21,339 nt of DNA from assembly GCA_050699035.1 (NCBI GenBank), contig JBOHDE010000045.1, positions 1 through 21,339 on the forward strand. Reading direction: 5' to 3'. Position numbers and translations under genes: made by a program. The notes under the pieces were generated by a model, which was not told where the DNA came from, made no database searches, and worked only from the letters and a program-made list of their open reading frames with translations. Positions 20,656 to 21,339 of the stretch are shown here, piece after piece. This DNA comes from WHTB01 sp050699035 (GTDB lineage: Bacteria > Actinomycetota > Actinomycetes > Propionibacteriales > Nocardioidaceae). Positions within the stretch are counted from its first letter, which is position 1. Each line of letters opens with the position of its first letter.

Positions 20656-21339
20656 TCACTCGACCACGGTCACATTGTCTGTGCTGTGGCTGGTGTAGGC
20701 ACGTTCGGAGGTAGCGACCCTCAGCAGGTGCACCGAGAACAGTAGGTACAGCACCATGCCGGTGAAGGGCAGGGCGTGCCACAGGGCGTCGTCGAGGACC
20801 AGGCCGACGTACAGATTGATCGCGAGGCCAACGAAGAACGCCGCAACCGCCCGCCAGTTGACCGCGCCGGCATCGGCGATGCTGAGCTCGTACCGCATGC
20901 GACGCAGGACGAAGTAGTCCGCGATGAGGATGCCGGGGATGAGTGGGATGGCGTAGCCCAGGTAGCCGAGGTAGGTCAGGAAGCTGGTCAAGATCCCTTG
21001 GCTCAGCCCGTAGAAGGCCAAGGCGGCCGCCATCGCTCCGGCGAAGACGTTGATGACGAGCCGTGGCAGGTCGAGGGCAGTCCGCCCGGCGAGGCTTGCC
21101 GCGTACATGTTGTTCACCTCGTGGGGGAAGCCCTGCACGAAGATCGCGACGGCAGCTAACCCGGCCACCCCGATGATCGAGAACGCCTCACCCATGTCGG
21201 CGACACCGACGCCGAGGCCGATGAGGATGCCGAGCAGGTTGAAGCCGAAGTTGCCGACGATGAACTCGGCGAGGGTCGTCGTGTACACGGTCGCGGCGCT
21301 CTTTCCGAACCGGGTGATGTCGGGAGTGACGGTTGCGCC
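20656..21339 (-). CDS. NCS1-family permease, 5' part outside the window
   Basis: Membrane symporter for nucleobases, allantoin or related compounds. The frame is open to the window edge, giving 227 C-terminal residues, about half of the 450-500 usual in the family. The visible part starts with VTPDITRFGKSAATVYTTTL, matching the NPDITRF-type loop of cytosine/purine/allantoin permeases. It continues with roughly six membrane segments. FVQGFPHEVNNMYAASLAG fits the CodB-like branch. A GTG at 21288 is internal and not the start. The short C-terminal tail (SHSTDNVTVVE) is polar. No hairpin separates its stop from the pucR stop. Genes further right on the same strand would be upstream in its operon and could reveal the substrate. 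Confidence 0.87.
   Translation of the reverse strand, partial: GATVTPDITRFGKSAATVYTTTLAEFIVGNFGFNLLGILIGLGVGVADMGEAFSIIGVAGLAAVAIFVQGFPHEVNNMYAASLAGRTALDLPRLVINVFAGAMAAALAFYGLSQGILTSFLTYLGYLGYAIPLIPGILIADYFVLRRMRYELSIADAGAVNWRAVAAFFVGLAINLYVGLVLDDALWHALPFTGMVLYLLFSVHLLRVATSERAYTSHSTDNVTVVE

Overview
The window is high-GC DNA with strong G/C third-position bias, frequent GTG and TTG starts, four-base ATGA/GTGA gene overlaps and TAnnnT -10 boxes. Together with an HrdB/SigB-like sigma factor, PucR regulation and a NarL-type two-component system, this points to an actinomycete. The gene content would fit Nocardioidaceae or relatives, but the family is an inference. The window looks chromosomal. 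I see no transposase, integrase, phage gene, CRISPR array or replication origin.

Left part (1-7334): the 3' part of dnaG; a 458-bp non-coding gap full of degenerate repeats and a nested palindrome; a group-2 sigma-70 factor; a small conserved-looking protein of unknown function; and a four-gene ABC importer of the ectoine/hydroxyectoine type (ehuB, ehuC, ehuD, ehuA) behind a near-consensus promoter. A tRNA-Asn(GTT) gene with an encoded CCA end and a strong hairpin terminator closes this block.

Middle part (7395-16879): an alpha/beta hydrolase whose nucleophile position is cysteine; a 59-residue leaderless gene on the minus strand; an overlapping operon of ABC-2 exporter ATPase, permease, histidine kinase and response regulator; and two secreted proteins in tandem, a DUF4091/GH123-like glycosidase with C-terminal binding domains and an M14 zinc carboxypeptidase. 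A roughly 97-bp sequence that includes the last codons and stop of the hydrolase gene plus its terminator hairpin occurs at 8226-8322. It recurs, about 88 percent identical, at 16784-16879. The pair of direct repeats brackets the 8.5 kb that holds the small gene, exporter, two-component and secreted-enzyme genes.

Right part (16889-21339): a nitrogen-salvage cluster. On the minus strand an acetamidase/formamidase-family protein overlaps a carbamate kinase by four bases. The divergent neighbour encodes a PucR-family regulator. Convergent to that lies the 3' half of an NCS1 nucleobase/allantoin-type permease, cut by the window edge. The likely scheme is uptake of an N-rich compound, amide hydrolysis, and ATP recovery from carbamoyl phosphate under PucR control. 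The substrate is not decided by what is visible.

The best leads for something undescribed are the formamidase/carbamate kinase/PucR/permease cluster, the nested palindrome upstream of the sigma factor gene, the direct repeats around the middle block, the Cys-nucleophile hydrolase, and the leaderless small protein.
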